In this document: one piece after another, positions 56,756 to 64,000 of the stretch
Layout of the letters: each line of letters begins with the position of its first letter
How positions within the stretch are numbered: the stretch's first letter is position 1
Source of the DNA: Microbacterium testaceum StLB037
Lineage (GTDB): Bacteria > Actinomycetota > Actinomycetes > Actinomycetales > Microbacteriaceae
Direction: 5' to 3'
Length of the DNA: 64,000 nucleotides
Assembly: GCF_008763945.1 (NCBI RefSeq)
Contig: NZ_VTQH01000001.1
Location: 333,441-397,440, forward strand
Made by a program: the position numbers and the translations under genes
Notes under the pieces: generated by a model
Told to the model about the DNA's origin: nothing
What the model saw: only the letters and a program-made list of their open reading frames with translations
Database searches by the model: none

Positions 56756-58855
56756 ATGAGAAGGCAGACCGTGTGGCACACGATGACGGTGCTGCTGCTC
56801 GCGTTCGTCGGCGTCCTCGTCGCTCCCCTCAGCGCGGCGGCGATCCCCCCGCCGACGCTCGGCTCGAGCTACGTGCTCGATCAGGCGAACGCCCTGACCG
56901 ACGCGCAGGAGGCCGAGGTCCAACGGCGCCTGCTGACGCTGTCGGAGCAGACCGGGCTCGATCTCTGGGTCGTCTACGTCGACGCGTTCCAAGACCCGCC
57001 CGGGGCCGACGACTGGGCGAACGAGACCGCCAACCGCAACAACCTCGGGCCGCACCAGTACCTGCTGGCCGTGGCGATCTCGGGCGACACGTTCCAGTAC
57101 TACCTCTCCGGCGACGTCGACGCGGGGAGCATCTCGGCGGCTCAGCTCACCTCGATCGAACAGAATCAGGTCGAGCCCGCGCTCGAAGCGGGCGACGATG
57201 CAGGAGCGGCGATCGCCGCGGCCGACGGCCTGCGAACCGCCCACGCGCAATCGGGCGGCAACATGCCGAACCCTCCCCCGACCCCCGCGACACAGAACGG
57301 TCCGGCCATCGTTCCGATCGTGCTCGTCGGGGTCCTGCTGCTGGCCATCGCCGCAGCCCTCGTGTGGCTGGCGATCCGTCGACGCCGTCGCGGGTCGACG
57401 GCCGCCGGGGGCGGGGCTCCGACCGAGAGCGTCGAAGACCTCTCCCGTCGCGCCGGTTCCGCCCTCGTCGCCACCGACGACGCCCTCAAGACGAGCGAGC
57501 AGGAGCTCGGGTTCGCCCGCGCGCAGTTCGGAGACGAGGCCGCGGCGCCGTTCACCGAAGTCCTGGCCCAAGCCAAGGCCGACCTCGATCGGGCGTTCTC
57601 GATCCAGCAGCAGCTCGACGACGACACCCCCGAGACCCCGGAACAGCAGCGAGCGGGATATGCGGAGATCCTGCGCCTCTGCGCCGCCGCCGATGAGGCA
57701 CTGGATGCCAAGGCGGCGGCCTTCGACGAGCTGCGAGCCCTCGAAGCCGACGCACCGTCCGCACTCGCCGCCGTCCGCCGAGACCACGCGACCGTGGCGG
57801 CGGCGCTGAGCGAGACCGAGGCGGGGCTCGAGCGGTTGCGGCAGCGCTTCACCGACGACGCCGTCGCCACCGTCGCCGACAACCCGGCCCAGGCCCGAGC
57901 GCGCCTCGATCTGGCGAGCGCCCAAGAAGCGGCGGCCGATACCGCCCTCGCCGCCGGCCGCACCGGGGAGGCGGCCGTCGCGATCCGCGCCGCCCAAGCG
58001 GCCGTGGCCCAGGCCGACACCCTCGAGCGCGCCGTGGGCACCCTCGATGCGGCCCTGTCGGATGCGCAGCAGCGCGTCACCGCCCTCGTCGCCGAGATCG
58101 AGGGCGACCTCGCCGCGGCGGCACAGCTGCCCGATTCCGACGGGCGGATCGCCGCGGCCGCGGCCTCCGCGCGGTCGCAGCTCGACGGCGCGCGCGCTTC
58201 GCTGTCGGGTCCCCGGACGAACCCCGTGCGGTCGCTCGAGACCCTGCAACAGGCGAACGCCACGATCGACGCCGTGCTCGACGAAGCCCGCGACGCCGCC
58301 GACCGCCGACGTCGCGCCGAGAGCCAGCTCGACGCGACACTCGCTCAGGCCCGCGCCCAGGTGACAGCGACCGAAGACTTCATCTCCGCGCGTCGCGGAG
58401 CGGTCGGAGCGACCGCGCGCACGCGTCTCGCCGAGGCCGGCGCGGCCCTCGTGCAGGCCGAGCAGCTCCGCACCGCGGATCCGGTCGCGGCCCTCGCCGC
58501 CGCGCAGCGTGCGACCCAGCTCGCGAGCGCCGCCGGTTCCGCCGCGCAGAACGACGTCGGATCCTTCGAGGGCGGCAGCGGAGGCGGCGACATGATGGGC
58601 GCCATCCTCGGCGGCATCGCCGTCAACGCGATCCTCGGCGGAGGGCGCTCCCGCGGCGGCTTCGGCGGCGGGGGGTTGGGCAGCCTCGGCGGGCTCGGCG
58701 GCCTGGGCGGGGGTCTCAGCTCCGGCGCCGGCCGATCGCGCGGCGGCGGCTTCGGCGGAGGGTTCTCCGGCGGGCGCTCCCGCAGTGGGGGCGGCGGAGG
58801 CTTCTCCGGCGGCGGGCGCAGTCGCGCCGGGGGCGGTCGAGGATCGCGCCGCTAG
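56756..58855 (+). CDS. TPM-domain membrane protein with coiled coil and Gly-rich tail
   Basis: 699 residues. Signal peptide (residues 1 to about 29, ending SAAA), then a TPM domain of about 130 residues (DQANALTDAQEAEVQRRL, LDLWVVYVDAFQDP). A membrane helix follows at about residues 183-205. A long Ala-rich coiled coil spans about 230-590. The tail from about 605 is Gly/Arg/Ser-rich (GGGFGGGFSGGRSRSGGG). GAAGGGGACC precedes the ATG. In actinobacteria this protein is usually next to pspA, as here, suggesting an envelope-stress role. Catalysis by TPM is unproven. Confidence 0.88.
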   Translation: MRRQTVWHTMTVLLLAFVGVLVAPLSAAAIPPPTLGSSYVLDQANALTDAQEAEVQRRLLTLSEQTGLDLWVVYVDAFQDPPGADDWANETANRNNLGPHQYLLAVAISGDTFQYYLSGDVDAGSISAAQLTSIEQNQVEPALEAGDDAGAAIAAADGLRTAHAQSGGNMPNPPPTPATQNGPAIVPIVLVGVLLLAIAAALVWLAIRRRRRGSTAAGGGAPTESVEDLSRRAGSALVATDDALKTSEQELGFARAQFGDEAAAPFTEVLAQAKADLDRAFSIQQQLDDDTPETPEQQRAGYAEILRLCAAADEALDAKAAAFDELRALEADAPSALAAVRRDHATVAAALSETEAGLERLRQRFTDDAVATVADNPAQARARLDLASAQEAAADTALAAGRTGEAAVAIRAAQAAVAQADTLERAVGTLDAALSDAQQRVTALVAEIEGDLAAAAQLPDSDGRIAAAAASARSQLDGARASLSGPRTNPVRSLETLQQANATIDAVLDEARDAADRRRRAESQLDATLAQARAQVTATEDFISARRGAVGATARTRLAEAGAALVQAEQLRTADPVAALAAAQRATQLASAAGSAAQNDVGSFEGGSGGGDMMGAILGGIAVNAILGGGRSRGGFGGGGLGSLGGLGGLGGGLSSGAGRSRGGGFGGGFSGGRSRSGGGGGFSGGGRSRAGGGRGSRR

Positions 58856-58948
58856 TCCACCCCTCGCGCGCGCCCCGCCCGATCACAGACAATTCGTAGT
58901 ATCCGCCACCAGACTCGACACCGTCGCCCTCAGGAAGGAACACCACGC

Positions 58949-59704
58949 ATGGCCAAGCAGTCCATCTTCGGTCGCATCCAGACCCTCGTCCGCGCGAACG
59001 TCAACGCGCTCCTCGACCAGGCCGAGGACCCGCAGAAGATGCTCGACCAGCTCGTCCGCGACTACTCGAACTCGATCGCCGACGCCGAGTCGGCCATCGC
59101 CGAGACCATCGGCAACCTGCGTCTGCTCGAGCGCGATCACCAGGAAGACGTCCAGGCGGCGGCCGAGTGGGGTAACAAGGCCCTCGCCGCCAGCCGCAAG
59201 GGCGACGAACTGCGCGCCGGCGGCAACCTGAGCGAAGCCGACAAGTTCGACAACCTCGCCAAGATCGCCCTCCAGCGTCAGATCACCGCCGAGGGCGAGG
59301 CCAAGGCCGCCGCTCCCACCATCGCCGCGCAGACCGAGGTCGTCGACAAGCTCAAAGACGGCCTCAACGGCATGAAGACCAAGCTCGAGCAGCTCAAGGC
59401 CAAGCGCAACGAACTCACCGCCCGCGCCAAGGTCGCCGAGGCCCAGAACAAGGTGCACGACGCCGTCAAGTCGATCGACGTGCTCGACCCGACGAGCGAG
59501 CTCGGCCGCTTCGAAGACAAGATTCGCCGCCAGGAGGCCCTCGCCGCCGGCAAGCAGGAGCTCGCCGCCTCGAGCATCGACGCGCAGTTCAACGCGCTCG
59601 AAGACGTCGGAGAGCTCACCGAGGTCGAGGCCCGGCTCGCCGCCCTCAAGGTCGGCGGCCCGCAGCGCGCCGCGATCGACGCGCCCAGCCCCGACCAGGT
59701 CTGA
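58949..59704 (+). CDS. PspA/IM30-family membrane-stress protein
   Basis: 251 residues of almost continuous coiled coil (Ala/Glu/Lys-rich). MAKQSIFGRIQTLVRANVNALLDQAEDP is the characteristic N-terminus of PspA, with an amphipathic membrane-binding helix. It shields damaged membrane in ESCRT-III-like polymers. AGGAAGG precedes the ATG. TAGTAT (58897-58902) may be a -10, implying its own promoter in the 93-bp gap after the TPM gene. A strong terminator follows. Confidence 0.93.
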   Translation: MAKQSIFGRIQTLVRANVNALLDQAEDPQKMLDQLVRDYSNSIADAESAIAETIGNLRLLERDHQEDVQAAAEWGNKALAASRKGDELRAGGNLSEADKFDNLAKIALQRQITAEGEAKAAAPTIAAQTEVVDKLKDGLNGMKTKLEQLKAKRNELTARAKVAEAQNKVHDAVKSIDVLDPTSELGRFEDKIRRQEALAAGKQELAASSIDAQFNALEDVGELTEVEARLAALKVGGPQRAAIDAPSPDQV

Positions 59705-59713
59705 TCCGCCACC

Positions 59714-59751
59714 GCGAGTGCACCGCCCGGTCGATCGGGCGGTGCACTCGC
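59714..59751 (+). terminator. Terminator after pspA
   Basis: A perfect 16-bp stem: GCGAGTGCACCGCCCG (59714-59729) with CGGGCGGTGCACTCGC (59736-59751), loop of 6 nt. It starts 10 nt past the pspA stop. Confidence 0.88.
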
Positions 59752-59775
59752 GTCTCCCGGTGAGGGAATACCGCC

Positions 59776-60588
59776 ATGACTCGATTCATCGTCGCCCCGC
59801 AGTGGCAGGGGTCGTCCTCTTCGCGCGCGATGCAGCTCGTCGACGGCGCGGAGGCCATCGCGGGCGATCTACCCCGCGCGTCCACCACCGTCCTCGAGGC
59901 GCCGGCCGAGGCCGGTGACGCACAGGGCACCCGCGTTCAGCGGATCAGCGCGCTCGTGCGCATGCGCGAACGCATCGAAGACGCCATGCGCGTGTCCGAC
60001 GAGCCGGCCGTCGTCGTGGGCGGGGACTGCGGAGTCGCCCTCGGCGCGGTGTCGGCCATCGCCGGCGACGACCTCGCGGTCGTCTGGATCGACGCGCACC
60101 CCGACTTGAACACCCCCGATTCCTCTCCCAGCGGAGCCTTCACGGGCATGGTCCTGAGAGCGATCGCCGGCGAGGGCGAGCAGCTCCTGCGCCTCGAGCC
60201 GGGAATCGCGCCGTCCCGCCTCGTGCTCGTGGCCACCCGCGCCTGGGACGCCGAAGAAGAGGCGTTCGTCGCCGCTCACGGCGTCACCGTGGTCCGCGCC
60301 GATGAGCTCGGCTCGCCCGATGCCCTGGCTGAGGCCGTCGCCGCCACCGGCGCGACCCGCGTGCACGTGCACGTCGGCCTCGATGCCCTCGACCCCGCCG
60401 AGATCGCCGGCGTCGCCCAGGCCGTTCCCTTCGGCGCGCGGACGGCGGAGGTCGTGGCATCCATTCGCCGTCTTCGCGAGCGTCTCTCGCTCGCCGGCGC
60501 GACCCTGACGGAGTTCTCCCCGTCGAGCCCCGAGGCGGCCGTCGAGGATCTGGGAACGATCCTGCGCCTGATCGGAGCCCTGGCGTGA
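59776..60588 (+). CDS. Arginase/agmatinase-family hydrolase
   Basis: 270 residues. Manganese-binding blocks are visible: VVGGDCGVALG, VVWIDAHPDLNTPDS (DAHxD) and VHVHVGLDALDP, the last being a variant of the usual SxDxDxxDP. It may hydrolyse arginine, agmatine, formimidoylglutamate or another ureohydrolase substrate; the variant third motif makes a canonical arginase less certain. It is translationally coupled to the HExxH protein gene. Confidence 0.85.
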   Translation: MTRFIVAPQWQGSSSSRAMQLVDGAEAIAGDLPRASTTVLEAPAEAGDAQGTRVQRISALVRMRERIEDAMRVSDEPAVVVGGDCGVALGAVSAIAGDDLAVVWIDAHPDLNTPDSSPSGAFTGMVLRAIAGEGEQLLRLEPGIAPSRLVLVATRAWDAEEEAFVAAHGVTVVRADELGSPDALAEAVAATGATRVHVHVGLDALDPAEIAGVAQAVPFGARTAEVVASIRRLRERLSLAGATLTEFSPSSPEAAVEDLGTILRLIGALA

Positions 60589-61040
60589 GCCCCCTGCCTC
60601 CCCCTCCCCCGGGTTGGCGGGAGCGTGCGGAGAAGGCGGTGGCGCGCGGGCGCCGCTTCGACCGCTTCATCCCGCGGGTGCTGCTCGACTCCCCCGTCAG
60701 CCGCGTCGGCTATTGGTACGGCTGCACCGTGGGGTGGGTGTGGGGCTCGCTCTGGAGCACGGGCCGCATCGAGAAGCGTCAGGGCCTTTGGGTGTTCCGC
60801 GGGCTTCCGTCGTGGGCGTTCCCGCGCGGAGGGGTCTGCGTGGGCGGTTGCTTCCTGACCGGCGACGATCGACCGACCGACATCGTCCTCGGGCACGAAG
60901 CGGTTCATCAGCGCCAGTGGCGTCGCTATGGCTTCCTCATGCCGGTGCTCTACGCCCTCGCGGGGCGCGACCCGCTGCGCAACCGATTCGAGATCGAGGC
61001 GGGGCTGATCGAGGGCAATTACGTCCGCCGCGGGAGCTGA
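60585..61040 (+). CDS. Small HExxH protein of unknown function
   Basis: 151 residues. VLGHEAVHQRQWRRYGFLM has a zinc-protease-like HExxH, followed 24-30 residues later by FEIEAGL, which could supply a third ligand Glu. The size is minimal for a gluzincin. There is no signal peptide. The GTG start overlaps the arginase-family gene by 4 nt. Some actinobacterial relatives are called 'Fe-S oxidoreductase', but no cysteine cluster supports that. Confidence 0.62.
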   Translation: MSPLPPPPPGWRERAEKAVARGRRFDRFIPRVLLDSPVSRVGYWYGCTVGWVWGSLWSTGRIEKRQGLWVFRGLPSWAFPRGGVCVGGCFLTGDDRPTDIVLGHEAVHQRQWRRYGFLMPVLYALAGRDPLRNRFEIEAGLIEGNYVRRGS

Positions 61041-61062
61041 CCCGCCCACCGACGTTGGGCGC

Positions 61063-61140
61063 GCCGCGCGCGAACTCAGAGATCCGCACAACCTCAGCCC
61101 GAAACTGCCGCAGGCGACTGATCCTGCGCGAATCCCTGAG
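61063..61140. repeat. Direct repeat copy 1 (about 78 nt)
   Basis: Non-coding. Shares with copy 2 (61181-61259) an almost identical sequence centred on ATCCGCACAACCTCAGCC, GAAACTGCCGC, GACTGATCCTGCGCGAA and TCCCTGA. Only a few mismatches and one indel are seen at the left edge. Copies are 118 bp apart start to start. The 254-bp gap 61041-61294 is otherwise empty. Confidence 0.75.
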
Positions 61141-61180
61141 CGAGCGACCACGCAACCCGAGGAAGTCAGCGCGCGGCCAC

Positions 61181-61259
61181 GCCGCGCACAAACTCAGCAA
61201 TCCGCACAACCTCAGCCCGAAACTGCCGCGGGCGACTGATCCTGCGCGAATCCCTGAAC
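61181..61259. repeat. Direct repeat copy 2 (about 79 nt)
   Basis: Second copy of the repeat at 61063-61140. It differs mainly by G for A in the centre (CCGCGGG versus CCGCAGG) and a slightly different left edge. About 40 bp of unrelated sequence separates the copies. Confidence 0.75.
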
Positions 61260-61294
61260 CACGCCCCCACACGGGCGCGCGAGTCGAACCCGCC

Positions 61295-61759
61295 TCAGCG
61301 CGCGGTGGCGAGGCCGAAGCGCTCGGGCGTGTGGATGGCCTGCGCGTCGACGCCGTGGCGCGTGACGAGTTCGTCCACGATCTCGGCCGTGCCGAGGTAG
61401 CCGCCGAGCAGGATGACGCGCGTCGCGTCGTCGTCGCAGCACAGCATCTCGCCGGCCCAGCCCGAGACGGCGCGCGACAGCGCCTCGCCGACGGCACAGC
61501 CGCGTCCGGTCCCCGGGGCGCCGCCTCGGCGCGAGCGGTCGAGCCACGTGAGCGTCATGCGCGCGGGGGCCGCGATCGAGCCGATCCACGACGCATCGGG
61601 AACCTCGATGAACACCCGACCCGTCGAGCAGATCGGCAGGGTCGCGAGCAGGGCCTCGAGCTCGGCGAGCGAGGTCTCGTCGGCCGTCACCAGGTGCTGG
61701 ACGCGGGTGTGCCGCGACGCGCGGCACGCGGCGGCGTTGTGCTCGGTGGGGGTCGACAT
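61295..61759 (-). CDS. Stand-alone SIP (siderophore-interacting protein C-terminal) domain
   Basis: 154 residues. TADETSLAELEALLATLP, VFIEVPDASW and the C-terminal helix layout match the NAD(P)-binding half of SIP/ViuB ferri-siderophore reductases. The N-terminal FAD-binding domain (with its RxYT motif) is absent. It may need a partner or be a regulator or remnant. A TATAGT -10 (61774-61769), GGAGG ribosome site and an iron box lie directly upstream. Confidence 0.8.
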   Translation of the reverse strand: MSTPTEHNAAACRASRHTRVQHLVTADETSLAELEALLATLPICSTGRVFIEVPDASWIGSIAAPARMTLTWLDRSRRGGAPGTGRGCAVGEALSRAVSGWAGEMLCCDDDATRVILLGGYLGTAEIVDELVTRHGVDAQAIHTPERFGLATAR

Positions 61760-61782
61760 GATGCCTCCACTATACCCGCGAC

Positions 61783-61801
61783 ATAGGTTTGCCTAACCTG
61801 T
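61783..61801 (-). promoter_or_regulatory. DtxR/IdeR-type iron box
   Basis: ATAGGTTTGCCTAACCTGT matches the IdeR/DtxR 19-mer TTAGGTTAGCCTAACCTAA at 15 of 19 positions, including the GGTT-GCC-AACC core. It sits 9 nt upstream of the TATAGT -10 of the SIP-domain gene, where a bound iron-loaded repressor would block transcription in iron-rich cells. Confidence 0.85.
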
Positions 61802-61839
61802 GTTCCGGCCCAGTATCTCGACGTCGACAGACGCCCCGG

Positions 61840-62550
61840 TCAGTCGGTCAGGACCTCGCGCAGTCGCTCGAGCTCCGCCTCGGTCATCCCGTGGGCGAGC
61901 AGATACCGCGCGGGCGAACCGAAGTCGCGGTCCAGCCGCTCGAGCAGAGCGCGCATCACCGGCGCGGGCGAGCGCGTCGCGAGGGCCTCGGCGTGGCGGT
62001 TGTCGGGGTGCACCGCGCGGATCGCCGCGAGCACCCGCGCGTTGCGCTCGGCGGGGAGGAACTCCTCGGTGCGGGCGTAGTCGGCGATCACCGCCTCGCG
62101 GTCGACCCCCGCCGCGGCGAGCGCGATCGCGACGGTGACCCCGGTGCGGTCTTTGCCGACGGTGCAGTGCACGAGAACGGGTTGAGCACTCAGGATGCCG
62201 CGGACCGCCGACACCACCCGGTCGGCGGAGTCGTCGACCAGGGCGGCGTACATGTCGTCGAGGCTCAGGTCGCGTGCGAAGAACGAGGCGACCGACCCGA
62301 GGAACAGCGGCTCGTGCTGCACCTCGACCCCGGCATCGAGGCGGCTGGGCGCGTGGGCGACCTCCGACTCGTCGCGCAGATCGATCACGAGGCGGATGCC
62401 GAGATCTCGCAGAGTCCGCGCGCCCTCCTCGTCGACCGCGACGAGGTTGCCGGATCTGTAGAGCACGCCCGAGCGCGTGCGACGCTCCCCCGCGGGCAGG
62501 CCACCGACGTCGCGGAAGTTCACCGCGCCCGAGACGAGCGAGCCGCTCAC
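61840..62550 (-). CDS. Tyrosine-protein phosphatase (PtpB/Y_phosphatase3 family)
   Basis: 236 residues. The P-loop is VLVHCTVGKDRTG, the HCxxGKDRT variant of the Mycobacterium PtpB family (dual-specificity and lipid phosphatases). RSGNL, LVIDLRDESEV and NFRDVGGL are also typical. No signal peptide is visible, so it acts in the cytoplasm. The start overlaps the AhpD-like gene by 4 nt. Confidence 0.9.
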   Translation of the reverse strand: MSGSLVSGAVNFRDVGGLPAGERRTRSGVLYRSGNLVAVDEEGARTLRDLGIRLVIDLRDESEVAHAPSRLDAGVEVQHEPLFLGSVASFFARDLSLDDMYAALVDDSADRVVSAVRGILSAQPVLVHCTVGKDRTGVTVAIALAAAGVDREAVIADYARTEEFLPAERNARVLAAIRAVHPDNRHAEALATRSPAPVMRALLERLDRDFGSPARYLLAHGMTEAELERLREVLTD

Positions 62551-63098
62551 GCGGTGCCATCCGCGTGCACGTGGGGCTCGCGCGGGGCCGTCGTCGCCGG
62601 AGGCGCGGCATCCGGAGCGACCGTCGCGGCAGACGGGGTGCGAGGCGGCACGGGATACCGGCCCGCGATGGCGACGCGATTGAAGGCGTTGATGGCCACG
62701 AGCACCCAGCTGAGGGCGACGTACTCTGCCTCGCTCAGGATGCCGCCCGCCTGGTCGTACACCTCGTCGGGAATGCCGTCCTCGTGGATGAAGGTGAACG
62801 ACTCCGTGAGCTCGAGGGCGGCCCGCTCGCGGTCGTCGAACACGCCCGACTCACGCCACGTCGCGATCTGCGCGATGACGTCGGCATCGAGCCCGGCCTT
62901 CGTCGCGGCATCCACGTGCACGCGCACGCAGTAGGCGCAGCCGTTGAGCTGCGAGGCGTGGATCTGCACGATCTCGCGCAGCCGCGCGTCGATACCGGCC
63001 TCGGTGGCGATACGACCCACGGTCGTCGAGAACGAGCGCAACGCGGCGTACGCCTCGGGAGCCGACTTCGACAGGTGTACACGCCGTTCTTCGCCCAT
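62547..63098 (-). CDS. AhpD-like/carboxymuconolactone decarboxylase family protein
   Basis: 183 residues. NGCAYCVRVHVDAA contains the CxxC plus His of AhpD-like alkylhydroperoxidases. The C-terminal 40 residues are Pro/Ala-rich and poorly ordered. It may reduce peroxides via a lipoyl or thioredoxin-like partner; no ahpC is nearby. The TANNNT-N6-ATG signal marks a leaderless start. Confidence 0.87.
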   Translation of the reverse strand: MGEERRVHLSKSAPEAYAALRSFSTTVGRIATEAGIDARLREIVQIHASQLNGCAYCVRVHVDAATKAGLDADVIAQIATWRESGVFDDRERAALELTESFTFIHEDGIPDEVYDQAGGILSEAEYVALSWVLVAINAFNRVAIAGRYPVPPRTPSAATVAPDAAPPATTAPREPHVHADGTA

Positions 63099-63104
63099 GC
63101 CCTC

Positions 63105-63110
63105 AGCCTA
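63105..63110 (-). promoter_or_regulatory. Putative leaderless promoter of the AhpD-like gene
   Basis: On the minus strand TAGGCT (63110-63105) precedes the ATG at 63098 by 6 nt. Confidence 0.6.
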
Positions 63111-63197
63111 CGGCGGCCCCACCGGGCGGGGAACGAACGGATGACGCCGCATGGCGCGGCGGTGGCGGCATCCCTCCCGCGGTGACAAGCTGGCCAG

Positions 63198-64000
63198 ATG
63201 CCCGAGCGCGACGAGTTCTCGTTCCTCCCCGCCCAGGCGGCCCACCTCGGCTGCGACCTGCCTGCCGTCGAACGGGTGAGTCTCACCCTCGCCGACGGCC
63301 GCACCCTCAGCGGGCTGCGCTGGGGGGACGCTCCCCCGGCGGTCACCCTCCTGCACGGTGCCGGTCTGAACGCGCACACGTGGGACACGACGCTTCTGCA
63401 CCTGGACCTTCCCGCTCTCGCCCTCGACCTGCCCGGCCACGGCGATTCCTCCTGGCGTGACGACGCGGCGTACGTCGCGCGCTTCCTGGCCCCCGACGTC
63501 GTCACCGCCCTCGAGGAGTGGACGGCGGGCCCACAGGTGCTCGTGGGGCACTCGCTCGGCGGTCTCACGGCGGCCGCCGTCGCGGCATCCCGACCCGATC
63601 TCGTCTCGCGCCTCGCGATCGTCGACATCACCCCGGGCGTCGACCCGAGCGCCGGGCCCGCGCAGATCCGCGCGTTCTTCGCCGGTCCCACCGACTGGGC
63701 CTCTCGCGAGGAGCTGGTGGAGCGCGCCCTGTCGTTCGGTCTCGGCGGGTCGCCCGAGGCGGCGGCACGCGGGGTCTTCCTCAACTCGCGGGTGCGACCC
63801 GACGGGCGGGTGGAGTGGAAGCATCACTTCGCGCACCTGGCCGCGGCCGCCGCCAACGCCGGAGCCGACCCCACCACCCCGGATGCCGTGCGAGCAGTGC
63901 TGTCGGCGACCGGCTGGGACGACCTGGCGGGGGTCGCAGCTCCCGTCACGCTCATCCGGGGCGAGCGCGGCTTCGTCACGGGAACGGATGCCGAGGAACT
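63198..64000 (+). CDS. Alpha/beta hydrolase, 3' end outside window
   Basis: About 267 residues visible, no stop. Alpha/beta hydrolase fold: oxyanion segment LLHGAGLNAHTWD, LALDLPGHGDSSW and nucleophile elbow VLVGHSLGGLTAAAVA. The acid and His are expected near the missing end. Start ATG at 63198. Substrate unknown. Divergent from the AhpD-like gene. Confidence 0.88.
   Translation, partial: MPERDEFSFLPAQAAHLGCDLPAVERVSLTLADGRTLSGLRWGDAPPAVTLLHGAGLNAHTWDTTLLHLDLPALALDLPGHGDSSWRDDAAYVARFLAPDVVTALEEWTAGPQVLVGHSLGGLTAAAVAASRPDLVSRLAIVDITPGVDPSAGPAQIRAFFAGPTDWASREELVERALSFGLGGSPEAAARGVFLNSRVRPDGRVEWKHHFAHLAAAAANAGADPTTPDAVRAVLSATGWDDLAGVAAPVTLIRGERGFVTGTDAEE

Overview
The window is a high-GC actinobacterial chromosome segment, most likely from Microbacteriaceae and probably Microbacterium or a close relative. 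This rests on very GC-rich codon usage, many GTG starts and GTGA/ATGA gene overlaps, and family-typical small proteins. The gene order argS, lysA-hom-thrC-thrB, rho, prfA, prmC, sua5, wecA-like, atpIBEFHAGDC is actinobacterial, and the motif GGATGCC/GGCATCC is unusually frequent. Nearly all sequence is coding. I see no prophage, IS element, transposase, CRISPR array or rRNA operon, and only one tRNA, tRNA-Arg(CCG).

Layout. 0-9.2 kb: end of glpF, glpK, then small metabolic genes (OsmC-like protein, asparaginase, APC permease, PP2C phosphatase, aldo/keto reductase, YaaA). 9.3-18.7 kb: complete ATP synthase operon on the minus strand, led by a small membrane protein, a WecA/TagO-type transferase and sua5. 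18.8-31.7 kb: prmC, then a plus-strand block (cysK-cysE and an amidase) and grpB that separate prmC from prfA, followed by rho and the threonine/lysine genes. 31.8-36.3 kb: a block between lysA and argS with a Tat-exported M60 metallopeptidase, a divergent HPr-kinase-like/PqqD-like fusion and a DUF2993 protein. 36.3-41.2 kb: argS, a transglutaminase-like protein, a lipoprotein coupled to a Ser/Thr kinase, small proteins and tRNA-Arg. 41.3-46.4 kb: an accessory region of small proteins holding rtcB with an elaborate 5' region and a MarR divergon. 46.4-52 kb: a tightly packed minus-strand set (SRPBCC protein, FAD oxidoreductase, Nei-type glycosylase, spore-photoproduct-lyase-like radical SAM enzyme) and a GAF histidine kinase. 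52-64 kb: a PIG-V-like mannosyltransferase, a guanidinium exporter behind a guanidine-III riboswitch, CPBP protease, trmB, DUF3097, TPM and PspA envelope-stress genes, an arginase-family protein, an iron-box-controlled SIP-domain protein, a tyrosine phosphatase, an AhpD-like protein and a truncated alpha/beta hydrolase.

Most notable signals: (1) the rtcB RNA ligase gene is preceded by a promoter, a 29-codon ORF, a terminator-like hairpin with a T-rich tail, and a 58-nt three-way-junction RNA ending just before the rtcB Shine-Dalgarno; (2) a guanidine-III riboswitch in front of the SMR exporter; (3) atpB appears to start at CTG; (4) seven genes show TANNNT 6-7 nt before the start codon, implying leaderless mRNAs; (5) an orphan HPr-kinase-like/PqqD-like fusion stands beside an M60 protease; (6) several short intergenic repeats look like non-autonomous elements. 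Function calls rest on motif recognition by eye; no database search was run.
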